Below, in pieces: positions 40,998 to 52,175 of a stretch of DNA of 64,000 bases (position 1 is the first letter of the stretch; each line of letters starts with the position of its first letter). The stretch spans positions 1,054,001 through 1,118,000 of the forward strand of contig JABMLP010000009.1 in assembly GCA_013176395.1 (NCBI GenBank). Reading direction: 5' to 3'. The DNA is from Venturia oleaginea. Lineage: Eukaryota; Ascomycota; Dothideomycetes; Venturiales; Venturiaceae. A program made the position numbers and the translations under genes. A model generated the notes under the pieces. The model saw nothing but the letters and a program-made list of their open reading frames with translations, was not told the DNA's origin and ran no database searches.

Positions 40998-43467
40998 TTA
41001 AGCGGCATCCGCATCAGTGATCAGCTTCGTGATCTTACCAATAGCAATGGTTTGTCCTTTGTCTCGCAGCGTAAACCGACCCATCTGTGGGTAATCCTCA
41101 AATCGCTCCACACAGATGTTTCCTGCACCACCTTGGATCTCTAGTCTGGCGATAATGCTCATGCCTGTCTTTGCGAATCCTGGCGGCTTTTTGCTCTTTC
41201 GGCCAGTTCCCTTTTCAAGTTTGTGCAGAAGAGCGGCGAATGTGACTTCTTCTGTTGCGCTGTGTACGTGCATGACGCAATTAAATCCTGCGCTGAGAAT
41301 GGATGGAAGGTCGATGAGGACAATCTATCAGGGTGTTAGTAAAGAGGATGGATTTGAGTCAAGTTTGAGTTCCTTACCTGTGCCTCGAAAGCGTTGACGC
41401 AATGTACCGGTCTGCTCGGCGCGCAAAGCACAAAACCAGGCATGATGTCTTCTTCTTCCACTCCTCGGATGCGTAGACGAACTTGCTCACCGCAAGCGGC
41501 TTGTGCAACTTCTTCCTCAGTCTCACCATACAAGGCTGAAATGGTCACCTTCTCTCGGTTGGGCATCATGAGGTATGAGTTCTCCTTCTTGATAACACCA
41601 GCCTCGATCTTTCCTTCTATCATGGTACCCATGTCTTTGTACTTCGCGGAAATAGGCATCATGAAGGGTGCGTTGAGCTTGCGCTCCAGAGCGGTCATGC
41701 CGTCCAGGTATTCGAGTAGCGATGGGCCGTTGTACCATGGGCATACATCTGTGGGAACACGGTTTTTGATGCCCAAAGTCGTCTGTGCACTGATTGGCAT
41801 GAACATAAGGTCTGTCTTGGGGTTGTAGCCAAGGCCCTACGGGATAATGTTAGCGAATTACTCATCCGGGTGTAAGAAAATGTATCATCAGGTATTTTCC
41901 TCACCTTCAGGAAGTTGGAGAGCTTGGTTGTGCACTCCTTGTATCTAGCTTCGCTCCACTCGACAGTGACGTCGTCCATTTTGTTGACAGCGATGACTAG
42001 CTTGTTCACACCTTGGGTTTTGGCGAGCACAGCATGCTCTCGCGTTTGACCACCTTTTTCGAATCCAGTCTCGTACTCGCCCTTTCGAGCCGAAATGACA
42101 AGAACACCAACTAGCAACTCTGGTTAGCCTATCCTATTAGATGGACTCGAGTTCACCAACCATCAGCTTGTGATGCACCACCAATCATGTTTGGCACAAA
42201 TGTTTTATGGCCAGGCGCGTCAAGAATGGAGTATCGTCGTTTCTCGGTTTCAAAGAAGCCTCTTCCGACTTCGACTGTCTTTCCCTTCGATCGCTCCTCT
42301 TTGGTAAGATCAAGTGCCCATGAAAGGTACCACGTCTCTCTTCCTGCCTCTTTCGCTTCTCGCTTGTATTTGTCCATGGTTCGCTCGTCCACCATGCCCG
42401 TAGCATATAATATAGAACCTCCCAATGTAGATTTGCCGGCATCGACGTGACCGAGGAAAATAACATTAACGTGTTCCTGTAGATATGTCAGCTGTGCCCT
42501 TGTGTAATCCAACCTTTGAATGGAAAACCTCGTACCTTTCCATAGACCTCGTTTAGCACTGATTCATCGATATCTTCGGCCTGTTCTTTAGCGACATCGT
42601 CCGCGGCTCGTGCAGCAGCTTTTTTTTCGGCCATACTGGGTGAATTTCGTCCGGATGATGGCGCTGGCGAAGTTGCTCCAGATCGTGAGGCAGCTGCACT
42701 CGTTGGCTCTCCAGTTTTCTCCATAGCCTTTGCCGCTGCAACCTTGGCTCCTGCCTCTGGAACTCCCTTGTTTACGTCCTTCTTCGCCGCTGATTCTGTT
42801 GCGGGCTTTGTTGCGCCAATGGACAGGACTTTTGTTCCTCCTGTCTTCTCCAACTTGGGCGTGCTGTCACCACCGATGCTCAACACCTTTGCTCCAATTG
42901 GTTTTTCGACCTTTGGCGCTCCGTCTCCACCTATAGATAAAACTTTGGCCTTTGGTGCTGAAGCTGCGGGGGCTGCCTCTCCTGCTTGTGGCCGTTTTGC
43001 GATCTTCACAGGTGCCTGTTGTTGCTGCCCGGCCACTGCTGGTTGTTGGGCATTATAAGCCGGGTATTGCTGGAATTGCTGGCCTTGTTGGCCGTAACCC
43101 GCAGCCCCATACTGAGGATATCCCTGTTGGGCACCATATTGCTGTTGCTGTTGGTAACCACCTTGCTGATAGGCTCCGTATTGGTTCTGGCCGTATCCTC
43201 CGTACTGTTGATACTGCTGTTGTCCGTATTGTGGGTACTGTTGATATTGAGGTTGGAATGACTGAGCGCCTGGTGTAAACTGTGCGGCGCCTGGCGTAAA
43301 GGTCGACGCAGTCTGAGGATTTCCGAGATTCAGGTTTCGCTGTGCCTGCTGGGCGAGCTGCTCGTCTTGGGCATCTTTATCGTCTATGGCAAAATTGTCA
43401 GTTTGGCATTTACCAATGGATGTGCTGTTCAATTCCAAATACCTTCCCATGAATTGAGGTCCGACAT
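40998..43467 (-). CDS. SUP35: Translation release factor eRF3 with prion-like N-terminus
   Basis: Six exons (43467-43443, 43383-42536, 42476-42161, 42110-41905, 41836-41378, 41324-40998) give 726 residues. Introns are 50-68 nt. The protein is the GTPase that acts with eRF1 to end translation. Residues about 45-130 are a Gln/Tyr/Gly-rich region of PQYGQQQ/GGYQQQ-like repeats; the M region has three copies of KVLSIGGD. The EF-1-alpha-like part starts EHVNVIFLGHVDAGKST (P-loop), then DAPGHK, NKMDD and the two beta-barrel domains, ending GKITKLITDADAA. Splice joins reproduce invariant family text such as EVYGK|EHVN. The first exon is only 25 nt. Confidence 0.96.
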
Positions 43468-43980
43468 GGTGGCTGATATGTTGTGATTCGGTTTTGTTCG
43501 TCTTCTAGGTGTGATTCAAGTATATCGACCAAAGGTCCCCTCGTTATATGTTGGTATGGGGAAAGCCCAATTCCATATAACCTTTGGACAATCGGGCAAA
43601 ATCCGGATCACGTGCAGTCCTCCAAATTTCGAGTCACAATCACTGGTACTTGCAGGAGACAAAGAGGCAATTTGGTCGCAGCCCAAAGTCTCCATTAGAG
43701 CAGGTTTCTTCGATCGGGGGACCACATCAATGTGAACAGATCACGTGGAAAGAACAGCTATGTAATATTAATTACCATCTTTTGAATTTTCACAATTAAG
43801 AGTGATAACAGCTCTCAGAGCCATAGGTCCCATGGGTATTATCCATCGTTCTCGCCAGACGCAAAGAATGAAAGGAGAAAAACAGCCGTCAGCTCATCAC
43901 CGTACTCCACCAGCGCCACGCCGAAAGCAGAAAGCCGCCCTAAGCAGAAAGCCGCCCTGCTACTATCGAAACGTCGGAAC
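43468..43980. other. SUP35 upstream region
   Basis: Lies between the SUP35 start and the end of the acyltransferase gene, both on the minus strand. A direct repeat cagaaagccgccct occurs twice around 43928-43957. No gene was seen. Confidence 0.45.
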
Positions 43981-46480
43981 TTAATTACCTTTCTTTCCTG
44001 CTGTACTAGTCATTCTCAACCCACCTCCATCCTCTTCACTTCCGGTCGTGTAACCACTTTCAGTCCCATCGAGTCCATCACGATGCATCCGCGCCATTTC
44101 TGTCTCACTGCGTCTTCGCTGGCCCCTCTCTTTCATAGCACCACGAATTCTCTTACTGACCTCATCGAACGATTCTTTGCCGTCCAGACTGCTAAATGCC
44201 GTTACTGGAAAAGCATTCGAATTAGTCCTACTTCTTGAACGTGCGTGATGAGGGGTAGATGGTTGGGAGGCGAAGAGACCAATGTGTGAGAAATTATTGA
44301 ATGATTCGTTTCGGGAAATATGGTGCTGTCCATTTGCTGCTGTAAAGGTGGCCTGGTCGCCAGGAGTGGGGGACGTGAAGGAGATGTGCGTTGGGGATGT
44401 GGGAGTAGTTGGATCACCAGAAACAATTGAGTTGTAAGAATCCTGGCGACTTTGCTTCCGGAGGCCGCCGGGAGTGGGAGGGCCTTGGAATGGATCCACG
44501 ATGATGCGTGCTGAGTCGAAGTCTGGAAACATTTCTGGGCCGAGTGTGTTGATCACGTCCGTTACTTTTGCTGCCAGCGCAGCCCGTCGTTCTCTGAGTT
44601 TCACGAGCATAGAACCATGCCATGGACTAAGGGCGACGAACAGTGGCCGCAGGGACTTGACAATATCCATGCCCGTTTCTCCAAACCGGAGGGCGCCGTA
44701 TGTGATGAAGGGGAACACTGTGTATCCAGCTACAACCACAAGCCAGAGTGGTATCCAGTCCGGAGCATAGCCCTGCATGCGATTCCGATGCATCCACCAG
44801 GTGAGTAGCATAGTGTAGACTGTGTATAGTGTCGGTGCCAGCGCCAGTGAAACAAGTAGTTTCCAGGTTGCCATCACGTCTCGTGCCTCAATCTTGACCG
44901 TGGATGCGGCCAGGGCTTCTTTGGATTTCTTGATCGAGATCAATTTTCCAGCAATGAATACAGGTGCGAACAAGAACAAGCCTGGAAGCACTGCCACAGC
45001 TAGCAATAGGATTTTTCCAAGTCGGTAGAACAAAGTTGAGATGACCTTGATAATGGGGAGTTTGGCGTAATCAACTTGGTGGTCTCGAATATTCAATTCT
45101 AGCAGACTTCGATTGTATTCCAGCACGGATTTCTTGAGCGTGATGATTCGTGCATCGTCCTTGTAATGTTCGTAGCCCTTGACGAGACGGCGGTTGAGCT
45201 CAACTACCATTGGCAGGGGAAGTTTCTTGCCTTTGGGGTTGTAAAGTCGCCGCACAGCTTGGATCAGCTGTTCCAGAGTCAGCATATCTGCAGACGTGGT
45301 GGTCTTATCAGTCTTACCATGAGAGTGTCGTAATCTGGAGCAGTGACAGTGACAGAAACAAGCGCATTGTACACATCGTCAAGCAACTTTCCAACTGCGG
45401 CTCTTCTGTCACCCGTCTTGTACAGCTCAATCAATTCTGTCGGAACGTCCACAGGAGTGCCAAACTCCACGACTGCTCGAGATCGGAATTTGTGAGCATG
45501 AAAATAATTCATGCCGCATGGAATGATGGTAAGTCCACAGTCGGGGTCCGCGGAAAGTGCTCCAAGTGCCATAATAGCCACGCCAGCTAAGATTCACGGT
45601 TAGTGCTTTGCTTACAGCCTTGAGCGTGATTGTGGCAATACCTTTCAATGGCAATAGCTCTGTCCTGTCATGACTACCACCCTCTGGAAATATACCAACA
45701 CATCCTCCCTCGTGTAGCTTTTCAAAGACGGCATCGTATACCACTGTCTGATCGACCTTGGGAGCCACTTTGAAAGTTGTACCACTGAATTCTCCATTTG
45801 GCCAGCTCTTTCGCACGCTCTCTTCGGTCTCGCCATCAGGCACAACCAGAGCTCTGCCAGTCAGTTGACCCAATGCCGTGTTCCCCTTGAAAGGCTTCTT
45901 TAGCCTCAGTTCTTCTGGGCCTTTGATCTCCAGTATTTCTGCATTGGCGCCCGAATGATTCACGTTCGGCAGCACCACTAATCCACCGACTTGAAAGTCC
46001 TTGCCTTCAAAGTTTGTGCCTACGCCACGAAGTAGTAGTGGATCGTTCTCTGGGTCCGGTAGGTATATTCTTCCTGGCACCTTCTTCGTGCTGTCGAGAG
46101 CTCTGCCAACTGGTACAGCGCCTACCAAACGAGCGAAAAATCCTATGGCCTTCCTTCTCATAGACTTTTCTGCTATCAAGAATGCAATTCGACGATGTGA
46201 TTCATTACGGACTACGCGCATAAGAATGAGAGGATCAACAAACTGAGTTACCCATCAGTTGCAATGCACAAAGTAAGATATTGACCATACGTACCTGATT
46301 GGCATGAGGAGCTGCCACAAAAATGACAGGCCCTTTCCTGGGTATCTTCCATGAACTTCGAGGGTGTATCTCGCGAAAGAAAAGCTCGACGACAATGGAA
46401 AAGATCCATAAAAAGAGATCGTAGACAAAGTTGTTCATAGGAGCCAACTTCTTCCTCTTTCCAGCTCTTTCAGGCGCCAT
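43981..46480 (-). CDS. SCT1/GPT2: Glycerol-3-phosphate/dihydroxyacetone-phosphate acyltransferase
   Basis: Exons 46480-46295, 46242-45642, 45586-45318 and 45267-43981 give 780 residues. The start MAPERAGKRKK was chosen over an upstream in-frame ATG at 46513. The enzyme would perform the first acylation step of phosphatidic acid synthesis at the ER. It has an N-terminal membrane segment, block I VAAPHANQFVD (formed across the first intron), GVG and FPEGGSHDRTELLPLK (block III), GLTIIPCGMNYF, and conserved TLM-LIQAVRRLY across the third intron. Two C-terminal hydrophobic pairs (LLLAVAVLPGLFLFAPVFI; WIPLWLVVVAGYTVFPFI) follow. The Ser-rich cytosolic tail is likely to be phosphorylated, as in the yeast proteins. 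Ascomycetes have one or two such genes, so the exact yeast orthologue is not decided. Confidence 0.93.
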
Positions 46481-47674
46481 TGTGAGGATATGATAGACAG
46501 TTGGGAGAATCAAATCCTATTCAAAGATCTCTCTGGTTTAAGTGACGCGTGCAGACTGTGCATGCGAACAGTGGCGGCGGAAGGATAGGATCACTCGGTG
46601 GTGGTGGGACCTCTTTGTCTGTCTGTTATCGGGATCGAGGTGTGGCCGGCTTGTGCTATCACCATGATACTCGATATCGTATTGCTCGAAGGATGGCGTT
46701 GTCCTAGGTTTGCCGACTGCAACATCAACAAAAGACTCTTCTTGCGGCGGATGGGGTCGAAGCAGCGGAAGAGAACAGTCGATAAGAAATTCCGTGGGGA
46801 TAGATGTTTTTAAGCTGGTGTTTGGTTGGGAACGTGAGGTCTGTCCATGACATGAGCTCTCTCCAGCTTCTGCGCTCCACCACACCTGGCTCCACATCAT
46901 CGTGCATCCGGCCTATTAACGCCGACTCAACTCATTCAACACTATTCGACGACCGAGCATCAACACTGCTTACAGCCGTAAACCAAAGGGTTAGTCATCG
47001 TTCTGCGCTACTCCCATCAATACGAGTATCTCGTACAGACTCTTCACAACACAACCATGGTCACATCCAAGCCATCCATGTTTTTCTCACAACACAGTCA
47101 TGGTATTTGTGCACCATTACGACTACGGTCTGAAAGGTTGTCTTCCGTTCGTACAACCTGGCGAGCATCACAATACAGCTCGCTACGGTAACAAAGTCGC
47201 GAAATCACGTTACGTTACAAGCTAAATCTCAAAATCTCGTTTCCTCTCTACTCAAACAGACTTTCCAACAGGCAGAATAGATGTTCATATCGATCAATGA
47301 CATTCTACGGGCAAACTCCTGTCCATGGTCTTGTTGACAGCCAAAAAGAGAATTGGACGTGGCCTATCTTAATTTCGATTTAGTGGAGATTCAGGAACGC
47401 GCTGTCACGAGGCTATCAAAAGCGCCTATGAGAGAGAAGACTGTCTCCTGTAGCGAGTCCTAGTCCTACAGTTCAGACATATGAGGACCTTCTTCGCAGC
47501 TCTTATCATGACCTCATCCATTACAACAGGTCCAACGCCAGCCTTCAGGATTATCCCTCCGGTCCTCATTCTCCCTAGGCCCTTCAGTATCAGAATCTCA
47601 TTCGTCCCAGACGTCATTAGAGTAGTTGGCTATACATATTCATGTTCTACGTTATCATTGATTCTCTACCCTAT
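46481..47674. other. Intergenic region
   Basis: About 1.2 kb with short frames only, including several that mirror the acyltransferase 5' region. A frame at 47617-47426 (-) might be a 3' exon of the zinc-finger remnant to its right, but no splice link is convincing. Confidence 0.35.
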
Positions 47675-47944
47675 CTAGTGGGAGGTATCGGTTTTCGTAC
47701 CAGGGTGATATTCACATCCATCATCCTCATTGTCGTGTTGGAAAAAACTCTCATCACATCGTGCGCATGCCAATTTCTGTCTTTTCACTTTGATAAGTCT
47801 CGATGAAGACTTATGATACCTAATAGTGTAGCCAGGCTCTTCTCCACTCCCGTCGTAGTACGACCAGATATATCCCTCGGGAAACTCCTCCTTCTGATCT
47901 TCAATTCTTCCGTGGCCCCCCTCACTTCCCCAGATTATCCTCAA
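47675..47944 (-). pseudogene. C2CH 'YHPG' zinc-finger fragment
   Basis: An 89-residue frame containing CARCDESFFQHDNEDDGCEY followed by HPG: Cys-X2-Cys-X13-Cys-X2-His. The same spacing and the YHPG ending occur in the frame at 48526-48780 on the same strand. This motif marks a fungal family of unknown function that usually also has a W-x-C-C element downstream; that element is not intact here (IWSYYDGSGEEPGY). The piece is probably a decayed gene. Confidence 0.45.
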
Positions 47945-48525
47945 CTATTCCCTCCCTGTAAATTTCATGTGCACCAAGCGCGATCTGCTGCACAATTCGA
48001 CTTCAATCCCGGAATAGAGGAATAGGTACCGCTGAGTTCTGTACACTTAATGTTGAAACCTGCATGACAACCTTGAATATACCCTAACTGGGTGGTAAAG
48101 ACTTAAGTCTATGTTGACAGTTTTTCCATAGGCAATATTTCTATTAACGCTGATACAAGCATATTGCGTCGCTCAAATATCAATTGCCCCATTCGGATCT
48201 CCACCTGCTCTATACTGGTATGCAAAAGCCGATCTAGAAAAGTAACGTCGGCTTAAGATTGTAGGCTGCGTATAACTAGTAGTCTACTACTTACCCAGAT
48301 AGCGCGAGGACGAGCAATTGCTTTAACGAGTACATATTTAGATCGGGTTCCGAAGAGCGTTTAATGCGTTTGCTGTAAACAGGAAGAATCAGCCGTGCAG
48401 TCGAGGTCGTTTGGTGTGGGAAATTGGAGCAGAGACGTCTAGCTTTGTAGATCAAGATATATCTTATCCTCTTACCGATCCGATCTCAGTTCCCAGGATA
48501 GATCCACCTCCGCCCCTCACCTCCC
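47945..48525. other. Spacer between two zinc-finger fragments
   Basis: No convincing coding sequence. Splice signals that would join the two flanking fragments into one gene could not be found. Confidence 0.35.
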
Positions 48526-48780
48526 TCATAGGAGTTGGCGGAAGTAATACTGTGTATACTCCATCCGGAGCAACTCGGAATAACGAGGATAGTCCTCGTC
48601 GTGATCGGCCCAGAAGTCTCCATCCCAGTTAATTTTCATTTCTCCTAGATTTCTGTCAGGTTTAGCTCTAAGATATGAATCTTGAAGAGCCTTGCCTGGA
48701 TGATAATGACACTTATCTCTTGTGATTCTGTCCGTTAGAAATAAATCGTCGCACACGGTACATTTTCCAAATCATACAAC
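48526..48780 (-). pseudogene. Second C2CH 'YHPG' zinc-finger fragment
   Basis: The frame reads FGKCTVCDDLFLTDRITRDK then CHYHPGK, the same Cys-X2-Cys-X13-Cys-X2-His pattern as at 47675-47944, followed by an acidic MKINWDGDFWADHDEDY segment typical of the family. A stop lies three codons upstream of the first Cys (V-V-stop-F-G-K-C), so no start is available without an unseen intron. Confidence 0.45.
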
Positions 48781-50200
48781 CTCAACCACATCTTCATGTT
48801 TACATTTCCTGGCTGCTGATGCTGTTACTGCTTGCGTAGTGTAGTAGTAGAGGTTCTGCTCATAACCAGAAGTTGACGAGTCAAGTACGCAGCTCAGGTA
48901 TTTGATCTGATAATTCGTTTCAAAATGGTGGCCACAACCTGATCAGAAGAAGTATCAATGTCTCGGTCGAATTGCATGAAAGATGCGAAGTTGAGTAAAT
49001 GTAGGTGAGGTGAGAGAAGGTGAAGCAGCGAAATGTTTACGCGTCGCACGTAAATTACGTTTCCAGAAGAAGCAAGAGTATGGTCACGAAGTCACGAGCA
49101 GCTAACTGGATTGAGTTCTGATTATTGTGATCAACGGTGCATGCCTGCCTTCCACCTGCATCAAACATCTCTTCCTCACGCTGCTCCATCCATCCCGATC
49201 CTTCAAATTCCCTTCATAGCATTCAGCACTCTTGTCCGCTGTCAACTGATCTTCTTTGGCCACCTCTGAGCTTCCAGCGTTGCAAATTTGAAGAGTTGGG
49301 GAGGCCACATGCAACATGGAAACTACTGCAACTCCTGGCTTATACTTGCCTTGATTTTGCTATGACGTGATACTCGATCTTGCGGCTAGCAAACACCGCG
49401 TTCGGCCGGCGATTTTGCTCTGGCTCGTGCCTACTTCCTGCCATCACTGCCGGTTCAATATGTTACTCAAACCTCACGGTTGTCTGAGACTAAGACAGTG
49501 AGAAAAGCTATTGAAACCGATCACTGAGGTTTGTAGAGACTGGCTCGACTGGCCCGCATAACCATCTCAGCGCTTTGACTTCCCCACATCTCGTGGTGTA
49601 CTCCGAAAAGATCTGAATTTATACCGAGCAACCCGTTGTAAAATATGCTAAGAAATGCTATAGTATATTTCCAGCACTGGAACCTCGGAGGTGCTGTTGG
49701 CCCTCCCTTTTGAGTTTATGGCGAGGATATTAAATTTCCCACGCCCAGATCAAGCTAACTGTTAATGGTACTTTTTAGATGAAGGCTGACCAAAACAGTC
49801 ACCCCATCCTCGCTAAACGAGGGAACGACCTCTAATCATTGGACCGCATCCAACACATCTACATCCAGAAGATTTGGAGCTTGATGCGAGCGAATGGTTT
49901 TACACGGATTTTACTGAAAATCAAGACCCTGTGAAGTTGGAATGATTGAGATCGATCGACATCCTGGAAACAATCTTTCCGCCACGATTTCGAGATCAGA
50001 CCATAAACTCGGCGAGCTGGACTGCCGAGAACCTTGTGGGTCACGAGTTGAAGACGATGATGGTTTATCTTATGTGAGTAACGGCCGAATTTCAAAGACG
50101 ACAAGATAGAGCCAATTCTTGAACACAAAATGGGCCTTCTGGACCCATCTTGTTCTCTACTGCTAGCGATTGTTGTTCCCGATAGTCCAGCTCGGCAAAG
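48781..50200. other. Gene-poor region of about 1.4 kb
   Basis: No frame with a recognised motif. A 162-residue frame on the minus strand at 49859-50347 is antisense to the oxidase pseudogene and has the composition of a shadow frame. Confidence 0.4.
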
Positions 50201-51590
50201 CTTCTCATACAAAGTCATCGTGTAGAGTAATTCCTGGGACTCCCAACTGGCCATCGGATGCAGATTGGGCAAGTCTAAACAAAGCCGTGGGTGGAAGATT
50301 GCTGAAGCCAGCTCCGCCAGCGGCAGTCTGCCATCGAGGCTGGGCAACCTACAGCGCTGCTGCTTGTTCCGATCTCAATTCAGGATGGAAAAACTCAGGT
50401 ATGCCGAACAGAGGTCAGCATCGAAAATTTCGCTGACCTAGCTAACAGATTGGCATGCTGCAAATCCAACAAGTTCTATGTGGCAGAACTACAATAATTA
50501 TGGCTGCCCACCCGAGGCTATCGTTGCCAACGAGTGTCAGAATTCGGAATATTTCTGGGCAACGCGTGGGGTAGGTCAACCATCCGAGTTTATCTTAAAC
50601 ATGCTGAAGCTTTATAGGGTGGCGGATCAACTTACGGATTGGCAATGTCCTACACTCTTCAAGGCATTCGATCAGGTCCATCGGCCCTGTACCGCTCCAC
50701 TATCAACGGCTGAGACCAGATTGCTTATATGCACTCCCAATGGCCAAATATCGCCGCCGCTGGTGGTAGCGGCTATATCAGAGGATACCCAGGGAAGAAT
50801 TCGTCCAGTGTCGTAACAGTTGAGGTCCATCTTCCCAACGCGACATCTGCGGCTCTCCATCGCATCGTAGACCCTATCATGAATGCCCTCCGCCGCCGCT
50901 CGTCAGACGCTGTCTGCCATACCAATACCACGGTGATACGCGGCGACAGCACCGTCCTCTCGGAATGCAACAAAGTCAACCCTGGAGAGTACATAGACTT
51001 CCCAACTTTTGAGGCCGCCCAGAGAGTCCTCATGGGCCAGGACATCGAGTACCAACCTCTTAATCCTACAGACACTGCAGGTACGTTTCCTGGCCTTGGA
51101 GCAAACAAAATAGTAACCTCATGGCTATGGTCCGCCGCCGACGTCGCAAGTCCCAGACTTCGCGCTGCCCTCCAAGGCGCCTTCGATGCAGAAGCTCAGC
51201 TTTTAACCGATGCAACGATGGGTATAGGTATCCAACAACCGCCCTTTATGCGTGGAGGTGGTAACGCAGTCAACCCCGCTTTTCGCACTGCTGTCATGAG
51301 GCCCGCCTCGGAATTACAATGGGAAGGAACAGATCCCAAGAAATGGCCAAGAGGAAACAAGACACGCTGAGATTCGGAGAGAGTCTGAAGAGTCTCAGTC
51401 CTGGAGGTGGGACGTATTCTAATGAAGCGGATCCTGATACGCCGGATTGGCAGCATGCTTTCTGGGGTAGCAATTATGAGAAGCTTCTTGAGATTAAGCG
51501 GAAGGTTGATCCGACGGGAGTGTTTTATTGTAGGGCTTGTGTGGGTAGCGAGCTTTTTAGTGATAATGATGGAGTTTTGTGTAGGAGATG
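50201..51590 (+). pseudogene. Berberine-bridge-type FAD oxidase, core deleted
   Basis: The N-terminal part is recognisable: CRVIPGTPNWPSDADWASLN, then across a spliceable intron (about 50399-50449) DWHAANPTSSMWQNYNNYGC. The next words, IVANECQNSEYFWATRG, belong after the FAD-binding core in intact relatives, so roughly the whole FAD domain including its flavin-attachment His/Cys is missing. Frame changes separate this from GGSGYIRGYPGKNSSSVVTV and again near 51350 from the C-terminal BBE domain (PGGGTYSNEADPDTPDWQHA, GSNYEKLLEIKRKVDP). Secretion signals were not found. The gene cannot make an active oxidase. Confidence 0.8.
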
Positions 51591-52175
51591 AATGAAATCT
51601 GCTTGTTCGCTGGGTCACTTCATCTATTCACGTCACGTTGGGCATTATCAGCGAGGAAAAAGAAACCGAAAGATTCGAGACCCTTCCGAGTCTGATCCGC
51701 GCGGCTAATTCTGGTCCGAGCCGGCGGCTTTCTGACAAACTAGATCGCTTCCAAGACTTGAATTCCATCTCAACACCTTACCAGCTGCTCGATCTGTCCG
51801 GTTTTCATTACACTCTTGTCGGCTTCGGGAGCATATCCAAGTTATTTTAAGCCACCGGTCGTTAAGATAGCTTCTCCGTCCTGAGGATATTCTCTATCTA
51901 AACCAGAAAAGACTACTAGATAAGTAGTTCTTTGTGATCAAGGCATCCAATTGAACAGCCCAGAAACATCAAGCACCTGATGCAATCACACAATCTCTAA
52001 TGATACAAATCGCTAAATGCCCTCCGAATACTATCCAAACAGAAAACCAAACGAGGTCCAATTCCAAAGGACAGTGTCGAAACAAAATACTCTGTCATCC
52101 AATGCAGTTTTCATACCCGCTTCATTCAATCCAAACAAGAGTGCCCAAGATCCCATGCGCTCTAAAATTCATTCA
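51591..52175. other. Intergenic region
   Basis: Lies between the oxidase pseudogene and the 3' end of the Uds1-domain gene. No coding frame or repeat was recognised. Confidence 0.45.

Noticed and set aside
42744..43261. Several plus-strand frames rich in Leu and Ala
   Set aside because: Antisense to the repeat-rich N and M regions of SUP35.
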